DNA of 64,000 nucleotides from Bradyrhizobium liaoningense. GTDB lineage: Bacteria > Pseudomonadota > Alphaproteobacteria > Rhizobiales > Xanthobacteraceae. The DNA lies in contig NZ_JAFCJS010000002.1 of NCBI RefSeq assembly GCF_018130825.1, positions 248,001 through 312,000 on the forward strand, read 5' to 3'. A program made the position numbers and the translations under genes. Within the stretch, counting starts at the first letter, position 1. Each line of letters opens with the position of its first letter. Under the pieces are notes generated by a model, which saw only the letters and a list, made by a program, of their open reading frames with translations, searched no databases and was not told the DNA's origin. Shown here one piece after another: positions 8,395-17,371 of this stretch.

Positions 8395-11300
8395 ATGGCT
8401 GAACTCGAAGTAGCGAACGGGATCGTGGTTCGCAGTCCCGACGATGTCGAAATCAGGATCGTTCAGGACGGTCCCGTTCGCCGCGGATTTCGCCGGGGCA
8501 CTGCCAGCCAGATCGATGGCGCCGATCAGCTGAGGGGAGCGTTGGCGTCCGACTTCACCATCGCGGCCGAGGTCGAGATGGTGCCGACGCGCCCGGGAAC
8601 GCGTGCGCTGCGACGGGACGCATCGACGCCGACGCAGATCGAGGTCGAAGTCGACCCGTCTGAACGGGCGCTGGTCCTGATCGAGGGCGCAGGCGGCGTC
8701 TATGCCTGGACCTATCCGCAAGCGGCGGGCCAACCGTCAAGGCGGCGCGGAGCTGGACAGGTTCTGGTATTTCCGCTGACGGCTGGGGCGAGGGGTTCGC
8801 CGCGCGGCATCGTCCCCGCCAGCGGCAAGCGCGGTCCCGTCCTCGACTGGGTGTCCGACAAGCTGATCGATCCGGTCCGTGCCTATGTGCTGAAGTTCGC
8901 CGCCAGAACGGCGATCGACGTGGCGACCGACTACATCGAGGGGGACAAGGAAGAGGGCATCGTGGTGATGGCCGGGTCCGATCCGGCAGCATGGACGCCG
9001 GCACGATCGGCGCGGCCCCGACTGCCGCAGGATCGCCCGCTGAAGATCCTGCTCATGGTGCACGGCACGTTCTCGTCGACGGCGAGCGGCTTCGCGCAGC
9101 TCGCTGGCTCCGACAGCGGGAAGACGTTCCTGTCGAAGGCCGGCGCGCATTACGACGCCGTCCTCGGCTTCGATCACAAGACCCTGACAGTCGCACCGGC
9201 AGAGAACGCGGCCGCTCTTGTTGCCGCGCTGCAGGCGCTCGGAATCCCCAAGAATTCCTCGATCGACGCTGTCATCCACAGTCGCGGCGGACTGGTCTAT
9301 CGCGTGGCCGAAAATCTGCTCGCGGAGAAGCGGCCCGACATCCGGCTCGGCAAGGCCGTCTTTGTCGGCTGCACCAATGCCGGAACGCATCTGGCCGAGC
9401 CCGAGAACTGGGCGGCGATGATCGACCTCTACACCAACGGGATCATGGCCGGCGTCCGCGCGGTGTCATTCCTCGCAGGAGGCGCGGCGCTGAGTCCCAT
9501 CGTGTCGCAGGGGATCAAGACCGTTGGCCGTTTCGTCCAGGCGTTCTCCGAAGTCGCCATCGACGAGGGCCGGGTGCCCGGACTTGCCGCGATGCGCCCG
9601 ACAAGCGATCTCGTCAAGGAACTGAACGGCGCGGCCGGTCCTCTCGACGGGCTCGCAGCCTATCATGCGATCACGTCGAATTTCGTCGCGCAGATCGCGC
9701 CCGACAAGGGCGTGACCAAGGAGTTCGCCGAGTTCGTTGCCGATCGCGTGACAAATCGGCTGTTCCAGCTCGACAACGATCTGGTGGTGGATACGGCGTC
9801 GATGACGTCGTTCGGGACCCGTGGCCCACGCCTTGCGAAGGACGCGACGTTTGCTTTCGGCGATACGGACGACGTGTTTCATACCACGTATTTCGCGACC
9901 GACATCGTGCCCGCGAAATTGAGCGAGTGGCTGGGTCTTGGCGCAGCTCGTCCCGAGAGAGCCCCGGTGCAGATCGAGCTGCAGCAGCCGCCGCCGCGAC
10001 GATCGAGGCGGGGAGTGGGCTCCATTGTCGAAAGTCCGCTTGAATCCGGTGTGGCTGCGCGCGAATGGGAAAGCCCGGGATCCGGCCCCATGTCGGACAC
10101 GCTCACATTGCGACGGACGCGATCCCGCTCCGCTCCTTCGGCGAGGCCAGCCAGACCGCAGCAGGCGCCTGCCGCAGGTGACACGCCACCCCCGGTATCG
10201 ACGTCGCCCGATTCACGAACCGCGGCCTGCTATTTTGCGGCGGAGATCGAGTCTCATCCGCCGCCGAAGAAGCCGGTCCCGCTGTTCGTCACGGTCTCCC
10301 GCGAGAAGATTCAGGCCGCGCAGAGCCCGGCTTCGGCCGCGCTGGATGCACCGGTCAACGTCGATACGGCACGCGCGATCGTCGTCGAGGTCATCGCGCG
10401 CAAGAATTGCCGGGTCATCGGCGACACCAGCGCCGAGATCGACCTGCCGCGGGATCAGCGGGCGGAGTCGCTCCGCTTCGTCGTGGAGGGCGCCGCGGAA
10501 GGCGCCGCCGACATCCTGGTCGAAGCAAGGCAGGGCCCGCGCATTCTCGCGTCATTTACCCTGGCGCCCGTGTTCGTCGATGCCGACAGCAAGACCCTGC
10601 GCCGGAGCCAGGCTGGACTGGCCATGGCGGCACATCCGGACGAGCCGGCGGTGCTGCGGATCTACGAGATCGTCGAGAGCGGCAAGGTGACGCTGCGTTT
10701 CGATCTGGCCTGCGTCGACCCGAACATCGCGGTTTCGGAATCGCGCACGCTTCCGGGCGGCTTCTCCCGCGATGTCTATGTCGCGGAGATCTTCAAGGGC
10801 ATCGAGAGCGCGTGGCTCGCAACGAACCGCTTGTATGACCAGTTCCTGTCGCGCCTGCAGGCCAACGGAATCGTCATGGCAAACGAGTTGCTGCCGGACA
10901 AGGTGCGCGAGGCGTTGTGGACCCACCGCGACGCGATCCGCGCGATCCAGGTCATCTCGGAGGAGCCGTTCATTCCCTGGGAGCTGCTCTACATCAACGA
11001 CCGGAAGTCCGGACCGGACGGGAAGGGTTTTCTCGCGGAATGGGGGCTGGTGCGCTGGCTGCACAGCACGCCGTGGCCTGGTCCGCAACTCGCCATGCGC
11101 AATGATCGCGTCAACTGCGTGATCCCGGCCTATGTCGATCCCGGCCTGCAGCTCGAAGGCGCCGATGCCGAACGTCAGATGCTGGCCAAGCTCTTCGGCA
11201 GCCCGCGCGAGGTGACGGCCGAGAGCATCGCCGTGACCAGCTTCCTGCAGAAGGATGCGAAGGACTGCGACGTCCTGCACTTTGCCTGCCATGGCGAGGC

Positions 11301-11748
11301 CGCACAGCGCGCGGTGATGACGGCCGACCTGTTGATGACGGGCACCAAGGTCGACGGCAATTTTGCCCAGGACTCGCTCTCGGCGGATCAGGTCAAGGCG
11401 TATGCCCGCTTCGCCGAGAGCGGGCCGAATCCGATGGTCTTCATCAACGCCTGTCAGACCGGGCGCGCCGGGCGCGGCATCGGCGGAGGTGTCGCCGGCT
11501 TCGTCGACGCCTTCCTGCGGCCGTATTCCGAGCGCGGCGCCGGCGCGCTGGTCGGCGCGCTCTGGTCGGTCGACGACAAGCTGGCCTACAGCTTTGCCGA
11601 GGCGTTCTATCGTTCGCTCAAGCAGGGAGATGCGCTGGTCGATGCCGTCCGCGCCGCGCGCGAGGCCGCCAAGAACCGGAAGGAACTGACCTGGCTCGCC
11701 TATTCCGTGTATGGCAATCCGTTCGCGCGCGCCGCGGATGCTCCCTAG
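8395..11748 (+). CDS. Alpha/beta-hydrolase (lipase-like)-CHAT fusion protein
   Basis: A 1117-aa multidomain protein. An N-terminal region (about 1-200) is followed by an alpha/beta-hydrolase domain with an oxyanion-type HG (MVHGT, H223) and a nucleophile elbow around S296 (VIHSRGGLV, a HSRGG variant of GxSxG). A low-complexity Pro/Arg/Ser linker lies at about 520-610, then a beta-rich segment (about 615-760) and a C-terminal CHAT domain with H966 (HFACHGE) and C1020 (FINACQTG). The CHAT domain ends with GALVGALWSVDD, typical of the family. No signal peptide. It resembles lipase-like/CHAT architectures, but the exact family name was not verified. It is the third gene of the CHAT unit. Confidence 0.85.
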   Translation: MAELEVANGIVVRSPDDVEIRIVQDGPVRRGFRRGTASQIDGADQLRGALASDFTIAAEVEMVPTRPGTRALRRDASTPTQIEVEVDPSERALVLIEGAGGVYAWTYPQAAGQPSRRRGAGQVLVFPLTAGARGSPRGIVPASGKRGPVLDWVSDKLIDPVRAYVLKFAARTAIDVATDYIEGDKEEGIVVMAGSDPAAWTPARSARPRLPQDRPLKILLMVHGTFSSTASGFAQLAGSDSGKTFLSKAGAHYDAVLGFDHKTLTVAPAENAAALVAALQALGIPKNSSIDAVIHSRGGLVYRVAENLLAEKRPDIRLGKAVFVGCTNAGTHLAEPENWAAMIDLYTNGIMAGVRAVSFLAGGAALSPIVSQGIKTVGRFVQAFSEVAIDEGRVPGLAAMRPTSDLVKELNGAAGPLDGLAAYHAITSNFVAQIAPDKGVTKEFAEFVADRVTNRLFQLDNDLVVDTASMTSFGTRGPRLAKDATFAFGDTDDVFHTTYFATDIVPAKLSEWLGLGAARPERAPVQIELQQPPPRRSRRGVGSIVESPLESGVAAREWESPGSGPMSDTLTLRRTRSRSAPSARPARPQQAPAAGDTPPPVSTSPDSRTAACYFAAEIESHPPPKKPVPLFVTVSREKIQAAQSPASAALDAPVNVDTARAIVVEVIARKNCRVIGDTSAEIDLPRDQRAESLRFVVEGAAEGAADILVEARQGPRILASFTLAPVFVDADSKTLRRSQAGLAMAAHPDEPAVLRIYEIVESGKVTLRFDLACVDPNIAVSESRTLPGGFSRDVYVAEIFKGIESAWLATNRLYDQFLSRLQANGIVMANELLPDKVREALWTHRDAIRAIQVISEEPFIPWELLYINDRKSGPDGKGFLAEWGLVRWLHSTPWPGPQLAMRNDRVNCVIPAYVDPGLQLEGADAERQMLAKLFGSPREVTAESIAVTSFLQKDAKDCDVLHFACHGEAAQRAVMTADLLMTGTKVDGNFAQDSLSADQVKAYARFAESGPNPMVFINACQTGRAGRGIGGGVAGFVDAFLRPYSERGAGALVGALWSVDDKLAYSFAEAFYRSLKQGDALVDAVRAAREAAKNRKELTWLAYSVYGNPFARAADAP

Positions 11749-11932
11749 CGGGATCCATCCGCCGCCCTCGCATCCCGGGCTCGCGCCGGATCGGCTTACA
11801 TGAACCTGACGGGACCTTCGAGGTCGGCCTGCCCGGTGCTTTTTCGCTGGCCGAAACCGGACGAATGGGGGAAGAGAGCACGGATGCGGCGCGAGCCGTG
11901 CCGTGACACCGGACCATCCGGCAGGAAATGCG

Positions 11933-12607
11933 ATGCGCCTTCTGATCGTCGAGGACAATGCCGAGCTGTCGCGGCTCGTGGCCGCCGGTCTGTCGGCGGC
12001 CGGCTATGAGAGCGACATCGTCGGCAGCGCGGCCGAGGCGCGCGAGGCGGTCAGCAGCGTCAGCTACGCCGCGATGATCCTCGATCTCGGCCTCCCTGAT
12101 GGCGACGGCCTGTCGGTGCTGCGCGAGTTGCGCCGGCAGATGGAGCCGCTGCCGGTGCTGGTGCTGACGGCGCGCGGCGGCCTGCAGGATCGCGTGAGCG
12201 GCCTGCGCAGCGGCGCCGACGACTATCTCGCAAAGCCGTTCGCGATGGAGGAGCTGGTGGCGCGGCTGGAGGCGATCCTGCGCCGGCCGGGCCAGCTGCT
12301 CGGCCGCTCGCTGCATCTGGCCAACCTCGTCTACGACACCGAGAGCCGCCAGATCTTCGTCGACGACCAGCCGCGGATCATCTCCGCGCGCGAGACCTCG
12401 GTGCTGGAGATCCTGCTGCGCCGGCAGGGGCGGGTGGTGCCGAAGAAGAACGTCGAGGACCACATTTTCGGTCTCGAAGGCGAGGTCGCCTCCAACGCGG
12501 TCGAGGTCTACGTCTCGCGGCTGCGCAAGCAGCTCGCCGAGCATGGCGCCAGGGTCGTGATCCACACCATCCGCGGCGTCGGCTACCTGATGGCCGAGGA
12601 GAAATAG
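11933..12607 (+). CDS. OmpR/PhoB-type response regulator (TctD-like)
   Basis: A 224-aa two-component response regulator. The receiver domain has acidic residues VEDN (7-9), phospho-acceptor D51 (MILDLGLPDG), the Thr/Ser at VLTARG and Lys in YLAKPF. The C-terminal winged helix (about 130-222) ends with VSRLRKQLAEHGARV...TIRGVGYLM. An ATG at 11903 would add ten non-conserved residues; 11933 (MRLLIVEDN) fits the family. The sensor kinase begins 2 bp after its stop. It may regulate the nearby peptidase or TRAP genes; this is inference from proximity. Confidence 0.92.
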   Translation: MRLLIVEDNAELSRLVAAGLSAAGYESDIVGSAAEAREAVSSVSYAAMILDLGLPDGDGLSVLRELRRQMEPLPVLVLTARGGLQDRVSGLRSGADDYLAKPFAMEELVARLEAILRRPGQLLGRSLHLANLVYDTESRQIFVDDQPRIISARETSVLEILLRRQGRVVPKKNVEDHIFGLEGEVASNAVEVYVSRLRKQLAEHGARVVIHTIRGVGYLMAEEK

Positions 12608-12608
12608 C

Positions 12609-14003
12609 GTGGCCGCCGCGAGCGCCTATGGCAGATCGCCGACGTTCAAATCGCTGATCTGGCGCATCGTGTTCCTGCACATCGTGGCCGTTGCGGTGGT
12701 TGCGATCTTCCTGCCGCTGGTGCTGTTCTGGCTGCTCAACTCGGAGGTCGACCAGCTCCATCGCGACGCCATGCGCGCCCAGGCCGAGGTGCTCGCCGAG
12801 CGCATCGTCCCGCAGGCGGATGGCACCTTGACGTTCATTCTGCCGGACAGCCTGCGAGGTCTCTATTCGGAAGCCTACGGCCGCTACCTCTACGACATCC
12901 GCGACGAGGACGGCCGTGTGCTGTTCTCATCCCGCCGCAAGGCGGGCGCCGCGACACCGGCGCCGCCGCTGTCCGAAACGATTTCCGGCGCCGGCGTGAC
13001 GCGCGTCATCGAGGGCAAGACGGTGCGCATCCGCGTCGCCGAGGACCTTTCGCATCGCGATGTCATCATCGACGACATCATCTCGAACTTCTTCCGGCGG
13101 GTGGGCTGGATCACCATCCCCATCCTGCTGGTCCTGCTCGCCACCGACATCATCATCTTCCGCCGCGCGATCGCGCCGCTGTGGAAGGCCTCGGAGGAAG
13201 CCAGCAATATCGGTCCGGCACGCACCGACATCCGTCTGCCGACGGAGCAGATCCCGCGCGAGATCATGCCGCTCGTTACCGCTGTGAACCAGGCGCTGGA
13301 CCGCCTCGAGGACGGCTTCCGGGTGCAGCGCCAGTTCACCGCGGATGCCGCGCATCAACTGCGCACGCCGCTCACGATCCTGCGCACGCGGATCGAGACG
13401 CTGCATGATGGCGCGGCAAGAGAGGCGCTGCACGCCGACATCGAGAGCATGAGCCGCATCGTCGCCCAGCTGCTGGAGATCGCCGAGCTCGACACCCTGG
13501 TGCTCGATCCCGGCGAGACCGCCGATTTGCGCGCCGTCTGCACCGAGGTGGTCGGTTCGATCGCGCCGTTCGCGCTCGCCCAGCACAAGGACATCGCGCT
13601 GAAAGGCGTCGATGCGCCGGTGCTGATCCACGGCAATGCCGAGATGCTCCAGCGCGCGATCTTCAACCTCGCCGAAAACGCCATCAAGTTCACTGCAACG
13701 GACACCGCGGTCGACGTCGAGGTCGGCGAGGACGGCTCGGTGCGCGTGCGCGATTGCGGCCCGGGCATCGCGGAAGCCGAGCGCGATTTGATCTTCCAGC
13801 GCTTCTGGCGCGCCGACCGCCAGCGCAGCGACGGCGCCGGCCTCGGGCTCTCGATCGTGCGCGGCGTCGCGGACGATCACGCCGCGACGGTGGCGGTGGC
13901 GAACCTTCCCGGCGGCGGCGCGGAGTTCACGCTGCGCTTTAGATTGGCGGAGGCGGGCGCTTTACCCTCTCCCCTTGTGGGAGAGGGTGGCTCGCCGCGA
14001 TAG
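12609..14003 (+). CDS. Sensor histidine kinase (TctE-like), C-terminus read through a repeat
   Basis: A 464-aa membrane sensor kinase with a GTG start. TM1 is at about 20-45, followed by a periplasmic sensor region to about 165 and TM2 at about 166-188. The HisKA domain has phospho-His H249 (AAHQLRTPL). The HATPase_c domain has N-box NLAENAIKF, G1 DCGPGIAEAE and G2 GAGLGLSIV. Partner of the response regulator just upstream. The last 12 or so codons (after RFRLAEAGA) come from the intergenic palindromic repeat beginning near 13965, so the native stop may have been replaced. This should not affect the catalytic domains. Confidence 0.9.
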   Translation: MAAASAYGRSPTFKSLIWRIVFLHIVAVAVVAIFLPLVLFWLLNSEVDQLHRDAMRAQAEVLAERIVPQADGTLTFILPDSLRGLYSEAYGRYLYDIRDEDGRVLFSSRRKAGAATPAPPLSETISGAGVTRVIEGKTVRIRVAEDLSHRDVIIDDIISNFFRRVGWITIPILLVLLATDIIIFRRAIAPLWKASEEASNIGPARTDIRLPTEQIPREIMPLVTAVNQALDRLEDGFRVQRQFTADAAHQLRTPLTILRTRIETLHDGAAREALHADIESMSRIVAQLLEIAELDTLVLDPGETADLRAVCTEVVGSIAPFALAQHKDIALKGVDAPVLIHGNAEMLQRAIFNLAENAIKFTATDTAVDVEVGEDGSVRVRDCGPGIAEAERDLIFQRFWRADRQRSDGAGLGLSIVRGVADDHAATVAVANLPGGGAEFTLRFRLAEAGALPSPLVGEGGSPR

Positions 14004-14219
14004 CGGCGCGACGGGTGAGGGGTATCTGTCCGCGAGTCCGGAATCGTAGGTGGGCAAAGGCGCACTGGCGCCGTGCCCACCATCGATCCAACACTGCAAC
14101 AGAGAAGTGGTGGGCACGCTTCGCTTTGCTCACCCTACGATACTGAATTCGCGGAGAGATACCCCTCATCCGGCGCTTCGCGCCACCTTCTCCCACAACA
14201 AGGGGAGAAGGGAAGAAGA
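13965..14219. repeat. Nested imperfect inverted repeat of about 250 bp
   Basis: The left arm begins with CCCTCTCCCCTTGTGGGAGA and continues through GGGTGAGGGGTATCTGTCCG and TCGTAGGTGGGCAAAG. The right arm is its imperfect reverse complement (CTTTGCTCACCCTACGA, CGGAGAGATACCCCTCATCC, TTCTCCCACAACAAGGGGAG). The arms are each about 110 bp. It resembles dispersed intergenic palindromes of Bradyrhizobiaceae. It overlaps the kinase 3' end and could form a long stem between convergent genes. Confidence 0.7.
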
Positions 14220-14227
14220 GGCTGGCG

Positions 14228-15517
14228 CTATTTCACCTTGCCGGTGGACAGATCCATGATCATGCGCGTGGTCAGGTAGAGACGCGGCACAATGGTGTCG
14301 AGCTTCACATATTCGGCATCGTTGGAATGCGCGCCGAAGCCCGAGAGGCCCATGCCTTCGACCACGGCGCCCTTGGTCTTGAGCGCGGCAAAGGCGGCGT
14401 CGGTGCCGCCGCCGGTGGCCTTCTCGTCGACCTTGAGAGGCATTCCGAGCTCCCCATAGATCGTCTTGCCGTAGGCCGCCACGCGGCGCGAGGCATCGTT
14501 GGCCTCCAACGGCGGACGGCGCACCTCGAATTTCAGCTCGACCTTGGAATCGGGCAGCAGGCGGTTCTTGATCTTCTCCTGCAGCGCTTTTTCCAGCTCG
14601 TCGAAGTCCGAGACCTTGAGCGCGCGCGCATCCGCCTGGGCCGTGGCTTCGGCCGGGATCACGTTGCGGTTGGTGCCGGCCTTGGAGACGGTCCAGTTCA
14701 GCTTCAGGCCTTGCTCGGGCTTGGACAGGTCCTTCATCTGAAGCACCTGGTGCGAGAGCTCGTAGAGTGCGTTGATGCCGCCCTCGGGTCTTGCGCCGGC
14801 ATGCGACGACTTTCCGATCACCGAAAGATAGGCCGAGCCGATGCCGCTGGTGGCGAGCCGCAGCGTGCCGTCGGTGCCGCCGCCCTCGAACGAGAATACC
14901 ACGTCCTGATCCGAGGCGAATCTTGTGATGGTGCTGCGCCAGCCGGGCGAGGAGATCTCCTCGTCGCCATTGGTGAGCACCGTGAGCGTGCCGTACTCCC
15001 TGAAGTTCAGTTTCTGCAGCATCGCCACGGTGTGGAGAATGAGCGCGACGCCCTGCTTGTCGTCGGAAATGCCGAGGCCATAGGCCTTGTCACCGTCGAT
15101 GCGGAACGGCTGGTCTTTCAGCATGCCCTTCAGGTACACCGTGTCCATATGGGCGATCAGCATGATCTTCCTGCTGCCGGTGCCCTTGAACACGGCGTGC
15201 ACGGCCGGACCGATTTTCTCGGGCGTGTCGTCGAGGCGATAGATGTCGGTGGGCTGCAGGATCTCCACTGTGCCGCCGAGCTGCCTGAGCTGGTCGGCCA
15301 CCCGCCCGGCGATCTGGTTCAGGCCGTCGATGTCCTTGCTGCCGGATTCGATGCTGACGAGATCGCGCAGCGTGTCGAGCAGCGGCTGCCGCTCCTTCTG
15401 CGCCAGCGCGTGGACGTCGGCCACCGGCTCGGCGTGCGTGATGGTGGCAGTACATGTCAGCCACAGCGAGGCGATCAACGAAGCGACGAGCGAGGGAACA
15501 GGGTGCGATCGGGGCAT
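14228..15517 (-). CDS. Secreted M20-family metallopeptidase (glutamate carboxypeptidase-like)
   Basis: A 429-aa predicted periplasmic zinc exopeptidase. It has a signal peptide (MPRSHPVPSLVASLIASLW then THAEP) and then the M20 catalytic domain: metal ligand motif HMDTVY, SDDKQG with the bridging Asp, and NGDEEISSPG with the catalytic Glu pair. The dimerisation domain follows with SSHAGARPEGG, and a late ligand His in AHSNDAEYVKL. It resembles CPG2-like glutamate carboxypeptidases. The ORF is open to 15667, but that extension runs into the repeat at 15591-15746. The start at 15517 gives a proper signal peptide. Confidence 0.87.
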   Translation of the reverse strand: MPRSHPVPSLVASLIASLWLTCTATITHAEPVADVHALAQKERQPLLDTLRDLVSIESGSKDIDGLNQIAGRVADQLRQLGGTVEILQPTDIYRLDDTPEKIGPAVHAVFKGTGSRKIMLIAHMDTVYLKGMLKDQPFRIDGDKAYGLGISDDKQGVALILHTVAMLQKLNFREYGTLTVLTNGDEEISSPGWRSTITRFASDQDVVFSFEGGGTDGTLRLATSGIGSAYLSVIGKSSHAGARPEGGINALYELSHQVLQMKDLSKPEQGLKLNWTVSKAGTNRNVIPAEATAQADARALKVSDFDELEKALQEKIKNRLLPDSKVELKFEVRRPPLEANDASRRVAAYGKTIYGELGMPLKVDEKATGGGTDAAFAALKTKGAVVEGMGLSGFGAHSNDAEYVKLDTIVPRLYLTTRMIMDLSTGKVK

Positions 15518-15590
15518 GCGCGGCGGTCCATCGGTTGGAGGATGGGCCGGTATGCCTGTGTTCGCCGCGCGTGTCACGCGTGTCGGTCTC

Positions 15591-15746
15591 CACCCTCCCC
15601 TGGAGGGGGAGGGTCGGCGACCATTGAGCGCAGCGAAATGGGCGACGGGGTGGGGTGATCTCTCCACACGAACACTGCCCGCGGGGAGAGATCACCCCAC
15701 CCCGCTCGCGCTACGCGCGATCGACCCCCCCCTCCAGGGGAGGGTA
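15591..15746. repeat. Imperfect palindromic intergenic repeat of about 155 bp
   Basis: The arms CACCCTCCCCTGGAGGGGGA / CCCCCCTCCAGGGGAGGGT and GGGGTGGGGTGATCTCTCC / GGAGAGATCACCCCACCCC pair around an axis near 15672. It lies between the M20 gene start and the dctM stop, and is a different family from the 13965 repeat. It is likely a mobile or dispersed palindrome of rhizobial type, and could block read-through. Confidence 0.7.
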
Positions 15747-15769
15747 AGAGGGCAGGTGTGCGAGTCGCC

Positions 15770-17371
15770 TTACTTCTGCGGCGGTCCGAGATCCAACGGC
15801 GGCAGCTCGATCTGCGGGACCTCGATCTTGACCTTGTCGAGATCGACGTTGAGCGGCTTGTCGAGCAGGCCCGTCACCACGGACGGGAAGATGATCACCA
15901 GCAGCACCATGATCATCTGCAGGCCGATCCAGGGCATCGCGCCCCAATAGATGTCGGAGCTCTTCACTTCCTTCGGCGCGACGCCGCGCAGGTAGAACAG
16001 GGCGAAGCCGAACGGCGGATGCAGGAACGAGGTCTGCATGTTCACGCACAGCATCACGCCGAACCAGATCAGCGCCGCGTCCGGTCCCACCACGGGGGCG
16101 AGAATCTTCTGCGCGATCGGCGCGATCATCGGCAGGATGATGAAGGCGATCTCGAAGAAGTCGAGGAAGAACGCCAGGAAGAAGATGAAGAGGTTGATGA
16201 AGATCAGGAAGCCCCAGACGCCGCCGGGCAGCGAGGTCAGGAGATGCTCGAGCCAAACGCCACCGGAGACGCCGAGGAACACCACCGAGAAGCAGGTCGA
16301 GCCGATCAGGATGAAGGTGACCATGCAGGTGAGGCGCATGGTGGACTCGTAGCCCTGCTTGATGAGGTCGCGCAGGTCGGGAATGCGCGCGGCCTGGAAG
16401 CAGATCCATGCCACCGCGAGATAAGTCACCGCGAAGGCGAGCTTGAAGATCAAATTCTCGCTGTACAGGATCGCGATGATGGTGCCGATGCCGGCGGCGA
16501 TCACGCCAATGACCAGCACCTTGCGATCGTTCGAGGTGAAGTCCTTGTGGTGGATCGCGGCGAGCACGATGGCGCCGACCGCGCCCATGGCGCCGGCTTC
16601 CGTCGGCGTCGCAAGGCCCATCATCATGGTGCCGAGCACGACGAAGATCAGCACGGCCGAGGGAATGATGCCCATCAGGCACTTCTTCCACAGCGCCCAG
16701 CCGGTCAGCGTGCGCGCTTCCTTCGGCACCGGCGGCACGTGGCCCGGCTTGATCAGGCCGAGGATGAAGGTGTAGCCGGCGAACAGCATGATCTGGAACA
16801 CCGAGGGGCCCCAGGCGCCGAGATACATGTCGCCGACCGACTTGCCGAGCTGGTCGGCGAGCACGATCAGCACCAGCGAGGGCGGCACCAGCTGCGTGAT
16901 GGTGCCGGAGGCCGCCAGCACGCCGGTGATGTAGCGCATGTTGTAGCCGTAGCGGATCATCACCGGCATCGAGATCAGCGCCATGGCGATCACCTGCGCC
17001 GCCACCGTGCCGGTGATGGCGCCGAGGATGAAGCCGACGATGATCACGGAATAGCCGAGGCCGCCGCGAACCGGGCCGAACAGCTGGCCCATCGAATCCA
17101 GCATGTCCTCGGCGAGCCCGCATCGCTCCAATATCGCGCCCATGAAGGTGAAGAACGGGATCGCGAGCAGCAGCTCGTTGGAGAGCACGCTGCCGAACAC
17201 GCGGCCGGGAATCGCCTGGAGGAAGTTGAGGTCGAAGAAGCCGAGATGGATGGCAAGGAAGCCGAAGGACAGGCCGACTGCGGCAAGCGTGAACGCAACC
17301 GGGAAGCCGATCAGCATCGCCAGAACCAGGCCGCCGAACATCAGCGGCGGCATCATTTCCAGCGTAATCAT
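15770..17371 (-). CDS. dctM: TRAP transporter large permease (DctM type)
   Basis: A 533-aa inner-membrane protein with more than 12 hydrophobic segments, the large ion-coupling subunit of a tripartite ATP-independent periplasmic transporter. Family features include an N-terminal GFPVAFTLAAVG segment, AIPFFTFMGAILER, GLGYSVIIVGFILGAITGTVAA, and a conserved late segment PPFGFALFYLRGVAP. It is about 100 residues longer than a minimal DctM, with an extra hydrophobic stretch near 280-360 as in the mannitol/chloroaromatic-type group. It overlaps the DctQ gene by 4 bp. Substrate unknown. Confidence 0.88.
   Translation of the reverse strand: MITLEMMPPLMFGGLVLAMLIGFPVAFTLAAVGLSFGFLAIHLGFFDLNFLQAIPGRVFGSVLSNELLLAIPFFTFMGAILERCGLAEDMLDSMGQLFGPVRGGLGYSVIIVGFILGAITGTVAAQVIAMALISMPVMIRYGYNMRYITGVLAASGTITQLVPPSLVLIVLADQLGKSVGDMYLGAWGPSVFQIMLFAGYTFILGLIKPGHVPPVPKEARTLTGWALWKKCLMGIIPSAVLIFVVLGTMMMGLATPTEAGAMGAVGAIVLAAIHHKDFTSNDRKVLVIGVIAAGIGTIIAILYSENLIFKLAFAVTYLAVAWICFQAARIPDLRDLIKQGYESTMRLTCMVTFILIGSTCFSVVFLGVSGGVWLEHLLTSLPGGVWGFLIFINLFIFFLAFFLDFFEIAFIILPMIAPIAQKILAPVVGPDAALIWFGVMLCVNMQTSFLHPPFGFALFYLRGVAPKEVKSSDIYWGAMPWIGLQMIMVLLVIIFPSVVTGLLDKPLNVDLDKVKIEVPQIELPPLDLGPPQK

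Noticed and set aside
14050..14259. Plus-strand ORFs of 68-69 aa between the kinase and peptidase genes
   Set aside because: They lie inside the palindromic repeat and reflect its composition.
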